A program made the position numbers and the translations under genes. The notes beneath the pieces are model-generated. The model made no database searches. It saw only the letters and a list, made by a program, of their open reading frames with translations, and had not been told where the DNA came from. From Deferribacteres bacterium (GTDB taxonomy: Bacteria > Zhuqueibacterota > Zhuqueibacteria > Zhuqueibacterales > Geothermadaptataceae): DNA of 64,000 nt. The DNA is taken from contig JACKDE010000001.1 in the NCBI GenBank assembly GCA_020633675.1, positions 1,054,001-1,118,000 on the forward strand, in the 5' to 3' direction. The first letter of the stretch is position 1, and the number at the start of each line of letters is the position of its first letter. Below are positions 1-8,851 of this stretch, piece by piece.

Positions 1-998
1 AGGGTGTTGACAAAATTCACCAGCCAGCGGTCGCGTGCGATCATAAAAGTGGTGATTTCGATTTTGTCGCGCCGGCACTGCACCGCTTCGTCGAGGGTTT
101 TGTTGACGATTTTGCGGTCGAGTCCGTAGGGGTTTTTATAGAGCCGGCCATATTCGGTGATGGCGGATGGCTTGCCGTCGGTGATCATGAAAATCTGCTT
201 ATTGTGATAGCGGTGGCGCTTGAGAATGCGGCGACTGAGCTCGAGCGCTTCTTTGGTGTTGGTGTGGTACGGGCCGACTTTGATAAATGGAATATCTTCG
301 ACCTCCACCTGACCGGCATTGTCACCGAACACCACTACGTGCAGTTTGTCTTTCGGGTAGCGCGTCAGAATGAGCTGGGATAGCGCCAGTGCGACATTTT
401 TTGCCGGGGTGATGCGGTCTTCTCCGTACAAAATCATGCTGTGGCTGATGTCGATGGCCAGCACCGTGGCGCAACTGGCGAGATGCTCGGTTTCGTAAAC
501 TTCGAGATCGTCTTCATTGAGCGAAAGGTGGTCGATGCCGGCGCGCTTAATGGCATTGGAGATGGAAGATGGAAAATCGATATTTGACGGCTCGTCTCCA
601 TAGCGGAAGGGCCGGGTTTCGCTTTGGCGCTCGATGCCATGTCCGGTGTCGCGGGTGGGGTGCTCGCCGCCCGGGGCTTTGCGCAAATTGCTGAACACGC
701 GGTCAAGGCTGTCCTGCCGAATCCGGCGATTGCCCTTGCTGGTGACATCGAACTGGCCGTCCTGATCTTCGCGAATGTAGCCCTGCTCTTTCATCCACTC
801 GATGAAATCCCCCAAGCCTTTGCCCGGTTCGTCGCTGAAGATGTCGTAGCGTTCGTCGAGATAGGTCAGCCAGGTCAGAGCCTGCTGCACATCGCCATTG
901 GCCTGCACCAAAAGCTGGTTGAACAGGTTCATCAGTTCATCGAAATTGCCTTTTTGCATGTGCGGCAGCTCGCGCCACTCGGAATAGCGGAAGATCAT
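1..998 (-). CDS. VWA-domain protein, 3' end cut by window edge
   Basis: I translated the reverse strand from an ATG at 998 (preceded by GAGAGA) and it stays open to base 1, giving about 332 residues without the C-terminal end. An N-terminal region of about 175 residues has no motif I recognise. A von Willebrand factor A domain follows, with the MIDAS motif D183-I-S-H-S187 and later a MITDG segment typical of the strand carrying the last metal ligand. Such stand-alone cytosolic VWA proteins are often partners of MoxR-type AAA ATPases; that partner would lie outside the window, so the pairing is inference. The gene runs away from the M16 protease and shares its strand. Confidence 0.85.
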   Translation of the reverse strand, partial: MIFRYSEWRELPHMQKGNFDELMNLFNQLLVQANGDVQQALTWLTYLDERYDIFSDEPGKGLGDFIEWMKEQGYIREDQDGQFDVTSKGNRRIRQDSLDRVFSNLRKAPGGEHPTRDTGHGIERQSETRPFRYGDEPSNIDFPSSISNAIKRAGIDHLSLNEDDLEVYETEHLASCATVLAIDISHSMILYGEDRITPAKNVALALSQLILTRYPKDKLHVVVFGDNAGQVEVEDIPFIKVGPYHTNTKEALELSRRILKRHRYHNKQIFMITDGKPSAITEYGRLYKNPYGLDRKIVNKTLDEAVQCRRDKIEITTFMIARDRWLVNFVNT

Positions 999-1077
999 TC
1001 TCTCAGCTCGATTGGTTTTGCAGACTGTAAATCCCTAGGCTGCATTATTTATAAACCGCTTAATTGCCTTCAATTTT

Positions 1078-1117
1078 CAGAAATGTCATTCCCGCCTTCG
1101 CGGGAATGACATTTCTG
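1078..1117. repeat. Perfect 18-bp-arm palindrome (REP-like)
   Basis: Arms at 1078-1095 and 1100-1117 are perfect reverse complements around the loop CTTC. The core contains TCATTCCCG and its complement. It lies between the M16 gene end and the VWA gene start, both on the minus strand. No T-run follows on either side, so it looks like a dispersed REP-like palindrome and not an intrinsic terminator, although the transcript would fold strongly. It shares TGTCATTC with the inverted repeats at 47689 and 48050. Confidence 0.8.
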
Positions 1118-1230
1118 AAGAATCCAATTTAGGCGGTTGGACTGATCCTTGAGTACTTATTGACTAAACGTCTTCAGCCTTACGAACTACTCAAAAAATA
1201 AGGGCTGCGTGTCGAAAACCAAGTGCTTTT

Positions 1231-4059
1231 TTAATTTGGCTCAGGAAACAACGAAACCTGTACGTAGTTTTTGAGATCAAAATTGCTTTTGGCTGCCTGC
1301 TGTATGGCCTCGGGGGTGAGCGCATCGACCAGAAGATCGTATTCCAGTATTTGCGCAAAATCTTCGTCGTTCTGATCATAAAATTCGATCCATCGCAACC
1401 ACGAACGGTTTTGCTTCATCGCGGTTTCTCGCTCGCGGCGCTGAATTTCCTGCACCTTTTCGACTTCTGTGGCGGACGGGCCATTTTCCTGCAGACGCCG
1501 AATTTCTTCAAAAACCACAAAAGTCAGCTCGTTGACGCGCGCCGGATCGCTGCCGAATCCAATCGAAATGGTTACTTTTTCGTTCGGATAATGCGAAGGT
1601 GAGCCACTGACGCTGACGCCGTAGGTGCCACCCAGTTCTTCGCGCAAGGCTTCCCGCAGCCGAAAACGCACCACTTCGATCAAAGATTGCAGATTATAGC
1701 GGTTTTGCTGATTCCACGCAAAATCGCTGGTAAACACAATGCGTGTGCTACTTTTTGGCTCGGAGCCTTTCATCACTGACTTTTCAATCACACCACTCGG
1801 AGTCGTTATGCCAACATCGCGCCAGTTTTCCTCACGATTGAGCGACGGCAGCCCGCCTAAATAGGTCTCCACCAGTGGTCGAATTTTTTCCATTTCAAAA
1901 TTGCCGACAAAGACAAAGGTGAAATCGCTGGCATCGGCAAAGCGCTCTTTGTAAAACCGGAACGATTTGTTCAAATCCATTTCATTGAAATACGCAGACG
2001 AAATCGGTCGAGCGCGGTGATGATATTGTGATAGAGTGACTTGCAGCGTGTCGCTAAACGCCGACTCCGGGCTGGAGCTGCGGTTGGCAAGAAAGGCCTG
2101 CAGACGTTCCTGAAAGGCGGAAAAAGACGTGCTGTCTTTGCGTGGTGCGGTGAAATAGAGATAGATCAATTCGAACAGGGTCTGCATGTCTTTTGGCGAA
2201 CCGCCACCGGACAAGCCTTCTTCCAGCGTTCCAATATAGGGACTGACCCTTACCAAGGTGCCGGCCAGCTTTTTTTGCAATTGAATCATGTCAAAGTCAC
2301 CGAGACCGCCGCCTTGCACCACCGAGGTGGCAGTTGAGGCTGCGACGTAATCCGAATCGCTGGCAAGAGAGGTGCCGCCCGGACTGTAGGCAGTGAAGAA
2401 CATCTCATCTTCTTTAAAAGCAGTCGGTTTGAGCAGGACTCGCACACCATTGGCGAGTTGCCATTCGGTGATATTCAGACCTTCCCACATTTTCTCCGCG
2501 GTGATCGAAGCCGGCGTTGGCGTTTCTTTCAGAAGCGGGGCATCGGCCACATCATCGGTATAAGGCGCCAATTCGCTCTGCGCCACGCGATCAAAAATTG
2601 CCAGCAGCTCTTCTTCTGCCGGCAAAGGCTGGCCTTCTTTTTCAGGCGCACTCACCACAATCACGCGATTTTTATCGGTAATCCATTCACTGGCCAGGCG
2701 GTTGACTTCAGCCAGTTCAATTTCTGGCAAAAAGCGCTTGTGCAATTCATATTCGTAGGCAATCCCGGGAATGCCTTCTCCGGTGAGAAAGCTTCGTATA
2801 AATTCGGCTGCGAAATCGGCCGAATTGTGCTGGTCGCGCTCTTCGTACAAGGTTTCGATAAGGCGCAGCAGCTCGCGTTTCTGGCGGTCGAGCTCGGATT
2901 GGGTGAAACCGTAGCGCTTGACTCGTTCTGCTTCCACCAAAACAGCTTCGAAGCCGGTTTGCAGGCCGTTATCGCGCACCAAGGCTGAAAGGGAAAAGGC
3001 GCTTTTGCTGCGCACCAGGCTGCTTTTTGACGCTTCGGCTGCAATGAAAGGCGCGTCAGGCTTTTGCACGATTTCATCCAGCCGGTTGTTCAGCATGCGT
3101 GTAAATAATCCGGAAACAATACTCTCACGGTAAGCCGCGTGGGTTGCTTCTTCATCCGGTGGATGCTTGTAATAGACACTGATGACCGATTGCGTGGCTT
3201 CCGGATCGCTGGCCATTGCAAAGTAGGTCTTGTCATGGTCGGGAACCTGGGCAATGAAGCGCTCACGTGGATTCTTCGCAGGTTCGATTTTATTAAAATG
3301 ACTCTCGATCATTTCCTGGATCTGCGCTGTTTCAAAATCGCCAACCGCGATCACTGCCATCAAATCCGGACGATACCAGTCGTGATAGAAACGCTTGAGC
3401 ACAGCCGGCTCGAACGTTTCGAGATTTTCCTTTGAACCGATCGGCAGCCTGTTGGCATAGCGCGAATCCTTAACGATGATGGGAAATTGCTGGTCGAAAA
3501 TGCGTGAATCGGCGCCACGATCGAGTCGCCATTCTTCGATGACTACCCCGCGCTCTTTGTCGATTTCGACCTCGTCGAAGGTGACATTGTGTGCCCAATC
3601 TTCGAGAATTTGAAATGCACGATTCAAAACAGCCAGGCTATCGGTTGGCACGCGCAGTTTGTACACAGTTTCATCGAAGCTGGTGTATGCATTGAGATCA
3701 GCTCCAAAGCGCGTTCCGATCAGCTCCAAATATTCCACCAAATCCTGCTTTTCGAAATTTTGGGTGCCATTGAACGCCATGTGCTCAACAAAATGCGCCA
3801 AACCGACCTGGTCGTCATCTTCCAGAACCGAACCGGCGTTGATCACCAGCCGCAATTCAGCGCGCTTTTCCGGATCGTGATTTTCACGGATGTAGTAGGT
3901 CACGCCATTTTCGAGTTGGCCAATGGTGATATTCTTATCGACAGGCATATCACCTTGCGGTCCTTGCGCCAGAGCGGGCACACTAAAGAATGCAGCGCTT
4001 AGAAGCACCGAAAATATAAACGCAGTCACGCGACTGATAGAACAGGTCAATTTGTTCAT
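1231..4059 (-). CDS. Secreted M16 family (insulinase/PqqL-like) zinc protease
   Basis: This is a full-length two-halved M16 metallopeptidase of 942 residues. I start it at ATG 4059, which has AGGA seven bases upstream and begins a good signal peptide (basic start, hydrophobic residues 9-30, ALA-Q cleavage site). A longer reading from 4101 has no better ribosome site. The inverted zinc motif H89-F-V-E92-H93 is intact, and an ERGVVIEE segment about 75 residues later supplies the distal glutamate. The C-terminal half is the usual inactive M16 repeat. In this family such enzymes degrade peptides in the periplasm or outside the cell. It ends 233 bases before the VWA gene and is separated from it by the 1078 palindrome. 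Confidence 0.93.
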   Translation of the reverse strand: MNKLTCSISRVTAFIFSVLLSAAFFSVPALAQGPQGDMPVDKNITIGQLENGVTYYIRENHDPEKRAELRLVINAGSVLEDDDQVGLAHFVEHMAFNGTQNFEKQDLVEYLELIGTRFGADLNAYTSFDETVYKLRVPTDSLAVLNRAFQILEDWAHNVTFDEVEIDKERGVVIEEWRLDRGADSRIFDQQFPIIVKDSRYANRLPIGSKENLETFEPAVLKRFYHDWYRPDLMAVIAVGDFETAQIQEMIESHFNKIEPAKNPRERFIAQVPDHDKTYFAMASDPEATQSVISVYYKHPPDEEATHAAYRESIVSGLFTRMLNNRLDEIVQKPDAPFIAAEASKSSLVRSKSAFSLSALVRDNGLQTGFEAVLVEAERVKRYGFTQSELDRQKRELLRLIETLYEERDQHNSADFAAEFIRSFLTGEGIPGIAYEYELHKRFLPEIELAEVNRLASEWITDKNRVIVVSAPEKEGQPLPAEEELLAIFDRVAQSELAPYTDDVADAPLLKETPTPASITAEKMWEGLNITEWQLANGVRVLLKPTAFKEDEMFFTAYSPGGTSLASDSDYVAASTATSVVQGGGLGDFDMIQLQKKLAGTLVRVSPYIGTLEEGLSGGGSPKDMQTLFELIYLYFTAPRKDSTSFSAFQERLQAFLANRSSSPESAFSDTLQVTLSQYHHRARPISSAYFNEMDLNKSFRFYKERFADASDFTFVFVGNFEMEKIRPLVETYLGGLPSLNREENWRDVGITTPSGVIEKSVMKGSEPKSSTRIVFTSDFAWNQQNRYNLQSLIEVVRFRLREALREELGGTYGVSVSGSPSHYPNEKVTISIGFGSDPARVNELTFVVFEEIRRLQENGPSATEVEKVQEIQRRERETAMKQNRSWLRWIEFYDQNDEDFAQILEYDLLVDALTPEAIQQAAKSNFDLKNYVQVSLFPEPN

Positions 4060-4196
4060 GATTTTATCCTGTTTGCTGAAAAATTGTGCACCCAATCTCA
4101 TTTTTTCAAACGGAACGCGGCGTCCACTTTACAGTAAATGACAGAAATCCTGAGTTGATGTTCAAGCCACAAGCGATAAGCTGGTTTATCCCATGC

Positions 4197-5072
4197 TCAG
4201 GACGTTTTGCGCTGCACCAGGTTGATCAGGTATTGGCCATATTTGTTTTTGGAGAGCGGTTCTGCCAGTGTCAAAAGCTGATTGGCATTGATGTAACCCA
4301 TCCGATAAGCGATTTCTTCAAGGCAGGATATTTTCAATCCCTGACGTTTTTCGACTGTGGCCACAAAGGTGCTGGCCTCGACCAGAGAATCATGCGTGCC
4401 AGTGTCAAGCCAGGCGTAACCGCGGCCAAGTACTTCCACTTCCAGTTCTCTTTTTTCGAGATAGACCCGATTGAGATCAGTGATTTCATATTCGCCTCGT
4501 GCCGATGGCTTGAGTGCCTTGGCGAATTCAACCACGCGATTGTCATAGAAATAGAGCCCGGTAACGGCATAGTTGGACTTGGGTGATTGGGGCTTTTCCT
4601 CTATACTCATGGCACGCCCTTTTAGGTCAAATTCAACCACGCCGTAGCGCTCGGGGTCGCTGACATAATAGCCAAAAATGGTTGCCCCGCTCTTTCGGGT
4701 CATGGCGCGTCGAAGCTTTTCTGGCAGGCCGTGCCCGTAGAAGATGTTGTCACCCAGCACCAGCGCCACATTGCTATCGCCGATAAAATCTTCGCCGATC
4801 ACGAATGCTTGCGCCAGGCCCTCGGGTTTGGGTTGTTCTGCATAGGAGAAGGACAACCCGAACTGGCTGCCGTCGGAGAGCAGTTCGCGAAAACGCGGTA
4901 AATCCTGCGGCGTTGAAATGATGAGTATATCGCGAATACCCGCCAGCATCAACACTGAAATCGGGTAATAAATCATCGGTTTGTCATAAACCGGCAGAAG
5001 CTGCTTGCTGAGCACAGTGGTTATAGGGTAGAGCCTTGTGCCGCTGCCGCCGGCAAGGATGATGCCTTTCAT
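4197..5072 (-). CDS. rfbA: Glucose-1-phosphate thymidylyltransferase
   Basis: RmlA/RfbA joins dTTP and glucose-1-phosphate to make dTDP-glucose, the first step to dTDP-rhamnose and other dTDP-sugars. The 291-residue protein begins MKGIILAGG at ATG 5072 behind AAGGAG. An ATG at 5096 is possible but lacks a site. The nucleotide-binding loop G8-G9-S-G-T-R13 and the K23-Q-L-L-P-V-Y-D-K31-P segment are intact, and length and the LGDNIFYGHGL motif fit the family. No rfbB, rfbC or rfbD lies next to it. Its product could feed the exopolysaccharide operon at 53-64 kb, which is inference. Confidence 0.95.
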   Translation of the reverse strand: MKGIILAGGSGTRLYPITTVLSKQLLPVYDKPMIYYPISVLMLAGIRDILIISTPQDLPRFRELLSDGSQFGLSFSYAEQPKPEGLAQAFVIGEDFIGDSNVALVLGDNIFYGHGLPEKLRRAMTRKSGATIFGYYVSDPERYGVVEFDLKGRAMSIEEKPQSPKSNYAVTGLYFYDNRVVEFAKALKPSARGEYEITDLNRVYLEKRELEVEVLGRGYAWLDTGTHDSLVEASTFVATVEKRQGLKISCLEEIAYRMGYINANQLLTLAEPLSKNKYGQYLINLVQRKTS

Positions 5073-5304
5073 GGATACTCCTTCATGTCTGACCATCTAA
5101 TTTCTATTAAATAGAACAGCGACTGATTTGAAGTGGTCGCGTTTTTTATTCCAAAAATCCATGCAAATGTACATCGCATTCTAACAAGCTGCAGGTTCGT
5201 ATAGTGCAGCAGCGTGTACAAATCGCCTAACAGACAGAAAAAAATGTTGTTTTGGTACATTTTGCCAAACAAACATCTAAGTTAAAATAATTTCTGTTTA
5301 TGCC

Positions 5305-5345
5305 AAAGCAAAAAAAGCCCCAACCCGGGACTGGGTCAGGGCTTA
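5305..5345 (-). terminator. Rho-independent terminator reading leftward
   Basis: On the minus strand AAGCCCTGACCC pairs with GGGTTGGGGCTT over 12 positions with two G-U wobbles, and a run of six T follows. It lies 200 bases downstream of the LysM gene stop, past the folded element at 5404-5514, and probably ends that transcript. Between it and rfbA (5073-5304) I see only AT-rich leader sequence that should contain the rfbA promoter; I could not fix a convincing -35/-10 pair. Confidence 0.75.
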
Positions 5346-5403
5346 GCGCCTCTGTGCTTGAGGAGAGGGATCAGTGGGAACTGAGGGGTTTCAAATTTCA
5401 AAT

Positions 5404-5514
5404 CATCCGAAGGCCCCGCTGGACGATTTATTGGACACTCGCAACAGCGCGCTACGCTTGCTAATAAATCCTTTATTAAAGCTCATGTCCAACACGCCAA
5501 CGGGGCTACGGATG
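5404..5514. other. Nested inverted-repeat element, possible structured RNA
   Basis: Five pairs of complementary segments nest in order around one centre: CATCCG 5404-5409 with CGGATG 5509-5514; GCCCCG 5413-5418 with CGGGGC 5501-5506; TGGAC 5420-5424 with GTCCA 5487-5491; GATTTATT 5425-5432 with AATAAATC 5463-5470; GCAA 5441-5444 with TTGC 5458-5461 (plus AGCG/CGCT inside). A separate small hairpin CCGGC/GCCGG follows at 5515-5530. It is transcribed as the 3' tail of the LysM mRNA or independently. It is not a tRNA and matches no RNA family I can name. The 5346-5548 gap contains nothing else that I recognise. Confidence 0.6.
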
Positions 5515-5548
5515 CCGGCAAAAACGCCGGTTGATCAAAGGTTCCGTC

Positions 5549-6379
5549 CTAGATGGTCAGTGCGACATCCTTTTCGTTTTCAACTTCGTTTCGTCTGCGA
5601 ACTGGCTTGAAAATGTCGCTGGTGGCGGATGTTGTTTTTTCCATGCCTGCACTCCTTTTTTCTGGGCTGTCGTTCTCATTTTCAAGAATGAATGATTGAA
5701 TTGGTGAAGCATCGAGTTCAGGTTCTTCATCCTGTTGCTTTTTGTTGCGACGATAGGCAAAGGCAATAGCCGCAAAAAGCACTGCTGCAGAGCCGGCAAT
5801 TGGCCAGAAAAGCCCTGAAGAAGCCGTGTCACCCGATTCTTCAGATTGCAAACCAGCGAGTGCTTCATAGGCATCGATACCTTCTGCGCCATCATGCTCC
5901 TGAACGGTCATCGCTGTGATTTCTTCGTCCGTCGCTTCATGCATTTCCGGTTCCGGACTCGTTTCCAACGCTTTTTCTTGCTCTATTGGAGGAGCGGTTT
6001 GCAAATTTTTTTCAAATTCTGATGCGCTTTGGTCGGTTTCAAGAACCGCCAGTGCTTGCTGATTGTTCACCAACTCGTTGACTTCAGTCATGCGTTGTGA
6101 CTTGGCGATGCGGGCAAGCGTGCCGGCATCTGGCAATATCACATGCTCACCGGGGTAGATACGATCCACGTTGGGCGCACGATTGACCAGCGCGAGGGCG
6201 CGCCAGTACTCGGGATTGCCATAATAGTCTTTTGCCAATTGGCTAAAATATTCACCTTCCTGGACAACGTGAATACGCGGCTCTTCCAGAAATTTCCGGC
6301 TGCCGATCAGCACATCGCCGAAATTGAGTATCATCGTCATACAGATTGCAGCTAACAATGTTTTGAATAATGCACGCAT
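5549..6379 (-). CDS. LysM-domain membrane protein
   Basis: The 276-residue protein has an N-terminal hydrophobic segment (residues 5-20), a LysM peptidoglycan-binding domain at about 37-83 (VVQEGEYFSQLAKDYYG to YPGEHVILPD), a Glu-rich linker, and a second membrane segment at 190-209 followed by the basic stretch RRNKK. This layout places the LysM domain outside the cytoplasmic membrane, held near the wall, with a charged cytoplasmic tail of about 65 residues. LysM domains bind N-acetylglucosamine-containing glycans. No catalytic domain is present. The layout recalls FimV-like scaffold proteins, but sequence support for that name is weak. The small membrane protein gene ends 23 bases upstream on the same strand. 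Confidence 0.85.
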   Translation of the reverse strand: MRALFKTLLAAICMTMILNFGDVLIGSRKFLEEPRIHVVQEGEYFSQLAKDYYGNPEYWRALALVNRAPNVDRIYPGEHVILPDAGTLARIAKSQRMTEVNELVNNQQALAVLETDQSASEFEKNLQTAPPIEQEKALETSPEPEMHEATDEEITAMTVQEHDGAEGIDAYEALAGLQSEESGDTASSGLFWPIAGSAAVLFAAIAFAYRRNKKQQDEEPELDASPIQSFILENENDSPEKRSAGMEKTTSATSDIFKPVRRRNEVENEKDVALTI

Positions 6380-6402
6380 TGTGAATCCTCCTGCTCACGT
6401 AT

Positions 6403-6726
6403 TTAATTCTTGCTCCCAATCGCGAAAAAATTTTGTTCGGCATCTAACTCCATTTGTGCTTCTTGCTCCGTTTTTGAACTCACGAAGTACCATCTCAATC
6501 CATGGTAAACTGCGAGAGACAAAACAGAAGTAAATACCGAAACCACCAGAGCAATGCTTTTGAATGCCGGGTGCGTCAATCCTAACCATGCACCAACAAT
6601 TCCTGCTGCCAGGGCAATCACATAATTCAGCCAGCGCTGTCTGTAGCTCATTAAGCCAAGGCTGATGAATGCCCGTGCCACACCGGCACTCGCAAAGCAA
6701 ATAACAATCAGTTGTGCCAGGCCCAT
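6403..6726 (-). CDS. Small integral membrane protein, unknown function
   Basis: I start this at ATG 6726, which sits behind a perfect AGGAGG; upstream ATGs give a longer N-terminus without a ribosome site. The 107 residues hold about three hydrophobic helices (roughly residues 3-20, 30-47 and 54-72) and a polar, acidic tail (SSKTEQEAQMELDAEQN). I recognise no family. It is followed after 23 bases by the LysM gene, so the two probably form one transcription unit and may share an envelope role. Confidence 0.7.
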   Translation of the reverse strand: MGLAQLIVICFASAGVARAFISLGLMSYRQRWLNYVIALAAGIVGAWLGLTHPAFKSIALVVSVFTSVLSLAVYHGLRWYFVSSKTEQEAQMELDAEQNFFAIGSKN

Positions 6727-7031
6727 AGCTTCCTCCTTTTGCTTTGTGCCGGGGCAGGCCCAATGCCTGATGACCCGACTCTCCTTTGTGATTTTGTCCT
6801 GCCACAACCAAAGCTGCAAGTCTGCCCTATGCTTTAGCAAAGCCGGTGCCACAATTGAAAGCGGCCTGGTAAGTTGTATTATTTTAAATGGTTAGAAGTA
6901 TATGAGGGAACAGCGCCTAAGCAGATATGAAAAAAATGTCACGAAAAAATCACATGGTCGTGTAAATTTTACAGTGCAGCAAAATTTACCAACATATGGT
7001 GCTTGAAGTGCAGTTTTTTGACAGAGCCTTG

Positions 7032-7787
7032 CTAAAGCTGAATATCGGCAGGTGAAATGCGCTTTGCTGCAGCGTCCGGTTCGGTAAAACTCAATTGGTT
7101 GTCGCTGACAACCTGCACGATTTTGCGGCCGAGCAAATCGATGAGTTGCTCTCTGTTGTGGTCTTCGCGCATATGGGGCTGCAAAGCAACGCGACGTGCA
7201 AACATTCGGTTGCGGCAAGTCCGGACTTCATGCGTCGTCGGCAAAACGGACGATGGCGTAGTTTGACGATGTGGCAGGTTATTTTGTTCATGTTGATAGA
7301 AGAGAGTGGAGAGGATGAGGTGCTGCTGCTTCACCCAGACGGCAACCGGCCTCGATCTGCCCTTCAGGGTTAAATTGCCGATTCCATACAGGCCTGTGTG
7401 GCGCATCGCTTCGCGCAACACATTATAATTATGCCGGTCACGGCTCCGCGGGCAGGCAAAATAGGAACGCTTAAAATCAGTCGGATCAAGCTGGCTTTTT
7501 GGAATAAAATGCCGCAAAGTCATTCTTTTTGACTTCTCTGTCCGGATGGCTGCAAGTTCATCAGGTTCGATCATGATCTGGTCGCCATCGGGCATGTTGT
7601 AAGTTAAAGTTTGCTCTGCCTTGTTGACGATGCCATGTTCGGGGCAGGTCAGCGATCTTTGCAGGTTCGCATGACACTCGCTATGAACGTGTTGCAGGAA
7701 GCTGGAAGATTTTGTGGTTGCAGGGAAAAGCTCGATCGCAATTCGTGTATTCTCAAAATGCAGGAACCCTGCCCATATCGCGTTCAT
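7032..7787 (-). CDS. ku: Ku-family DNA end-binding protein
   Basis: The N-terminus MNAIWAGFLHFENTRIAIELFPAT aligns by eye with bacterial Ku (RAIWKGAISFGLVNIPVKLYPAT type), followed by HVHSECHANLQR and CPEHG segments that match the HLLHKKCGSRI and CPVCG region. The central YNVLREAMRHTGLYGIGNLTLKGR corresponds to the Ku YxLLREALxxTGxVGIGKxVLR motif. The 251-residue length fits. Ku dimers ring broken DNA ends and recruit ligase LigD for end joining. No ligD or polymerase/nuclease domain gene lies in the window. The start at 7787 has GAGGGAG upstream. The C-terminus ends soon after the LIDLLGRKI segment, without a long basic tail. It is divergent from the cyclase gene. Confidence 0.85.
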   Translation of the reverse strand: MNAIWAGFLHFENTRIAIELFPATTKSSSFLQHVHSECHANLQRSLTCPEHGIVNKAEQTLTYNMPDGDQIMIEPDELAAIRTEKSKRMTLRHFIPKSQLDPTDFKRSYFACPRSRDRHNYNVLREAMRHTGLYGIGNLTLKGRSRPVAVWVKQQHLILSTLFYQHEQNNLPHRQTTPSSVLPTTHEVRTCRNRMFARRVALQPHMREDHNREQLIDLLGRKIVQVVSDNQLSFTEPDAAAKRISPADIQL

Positions 7788-7981
7788 CTCTTCTCCCTCA
7801 ATTTTGTGCTAAGCCATCTGAACCTAAATTGCTTGCCTTTCGGAACATTGGAAATTATCTTGCAAGTCAATCTGTAGAAACCTTTTTGTAAAAAGCAAAA
7901 AATAATACAAATGTTCACCTTTTTAGTCAAGCGATTTCTGGATTAAAGTGTACAAAAAGTCAGTTTTTTGGAGGTTTGACC

Positions 7982-8779
7982 GTGCGCACATGTATCGCAA
8001 TGTTCGTTGCCATTCTTTTCTTATCGGGCTGCAAGCAAGCGAATCAAGGCTTGCCGAGCGGGAAATGGATTGATTTATCCCACTCCTTCTCTGAGAAAGC
8101 GATCTACTGGCCTACTGCAAAATCATTTGAGCTTGAAGTGGTGTCGGCTCAGCATACCGAAGGCGGCTATTATTACGCAGCAAACAATTTCTCGGCTGCT
8201 GAACATGGCGGCACGCATCTCGATGCACCGATTCATTTTTACGAAGGCAGGTGGACATCCGATCAGATTCCAGTCGACCGCCTGATAGGTGCTGCCATCG
8301 TGATCGATGCTTCGGAAAAAGGCCTGGCAGATCGGGATTTCCAATTTGGAGAGCAGGATTTTCTCGATTGGGAAGCAAACCATGGACGCATTCCTGATGA
8401 CTCGATTGTGTTGCTGAAATTCGGGTACGCACAATACTGGCCGGACCGGCTCAAATATCTCGGTACGGATAAGACGGGTGAAGAAGCGGTAGCGGAACTG
8501 CATTTTCCAGCGTTGCATCCGGATGGCGCAAAATGGCTGGTTGCCAATCGCAAAATCAAGGCAATTGGACTGGATACGCCCAGCATCGACTATGGCCAGT
8601 CCAAAACGTTCGAGAGCCACCAGATTTTGTTTAAGGAGAATATTCCCGCCTTTGAGAATGTTGCCAATCTCGATCAATTGCCAGCCACCGGCGCCCACGT
8701 TTTTGCACTGCCAATGAAAATCGAGGGTGGTAGCGGCGGGCCGTTACGCATTGTCGCGCTGGTGCCGGATCAACAGTAA
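7982..8779 (+). CDS. Lipoprotein cyclase-family hydrolase (kynurenine formamidase-like)
   Basis: The start is GTG 7982, seven bases after GGAGG; the TTG at 7976 is too close to it. The protein begins with a lipoprotein signal ending L-S-G-C17, so it is probably lipid-anchored outside the cytoplasmic membrane. The metal-binding signature H75-G-G-T-H79-L-D81-A-P-I-H85-F is that of the Cyclase family (PF04199), which includes kynurenine formamidase and isatin hydrolase. A D(T)PSIDYGQS segment near residue 200 also fits. Substrate cannot be told from sequence. It runs in the same direction as the M61 protease 72 bases downstream. Confidence 0.9.
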   Translation: MRTCIAMFVAILFLSGCKQANQGLPSGKWIDLSHSFSEKAIYWPTAKSFELEVVSAQHTEGGYYYAANNFSAAEHGGTHLDAPIHFYEGRWTSDQIPVDRLIGAAIVIDASEKGLADRDFQFGEQDFLDWEANHGRIPDDSIVLLKFGYAQYWPDRLKYLGTDKTGEEAVAELHFPALHPDGAKWLVANRKIKAIGLDTPSIDYGQSKTFESHQILFKENIPAFENVANLDQLPATGAHVFALPMKIEGGSGGPLRIVALVPDQQ

Positions 8780-8851
8780 ATCCAAATTTGTCAGGCCATC
8801 GTAAGGACTGAAAACCTGTCAACTTAAAATCTAAATTGAAGAGCTTCAATC

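Noticed and set aside
434..1109. Open frames on both strands near the left edge
   Set aside because: They are shadows of the VWA gene, which runs through this stretch on the minus strand.
5404..5514. tRNA, including selC for selenocysteine
   Set aside because: There is no T-arm GGTTCGA sequence, no anticodon arm and no CCA-ready acceptor stem.
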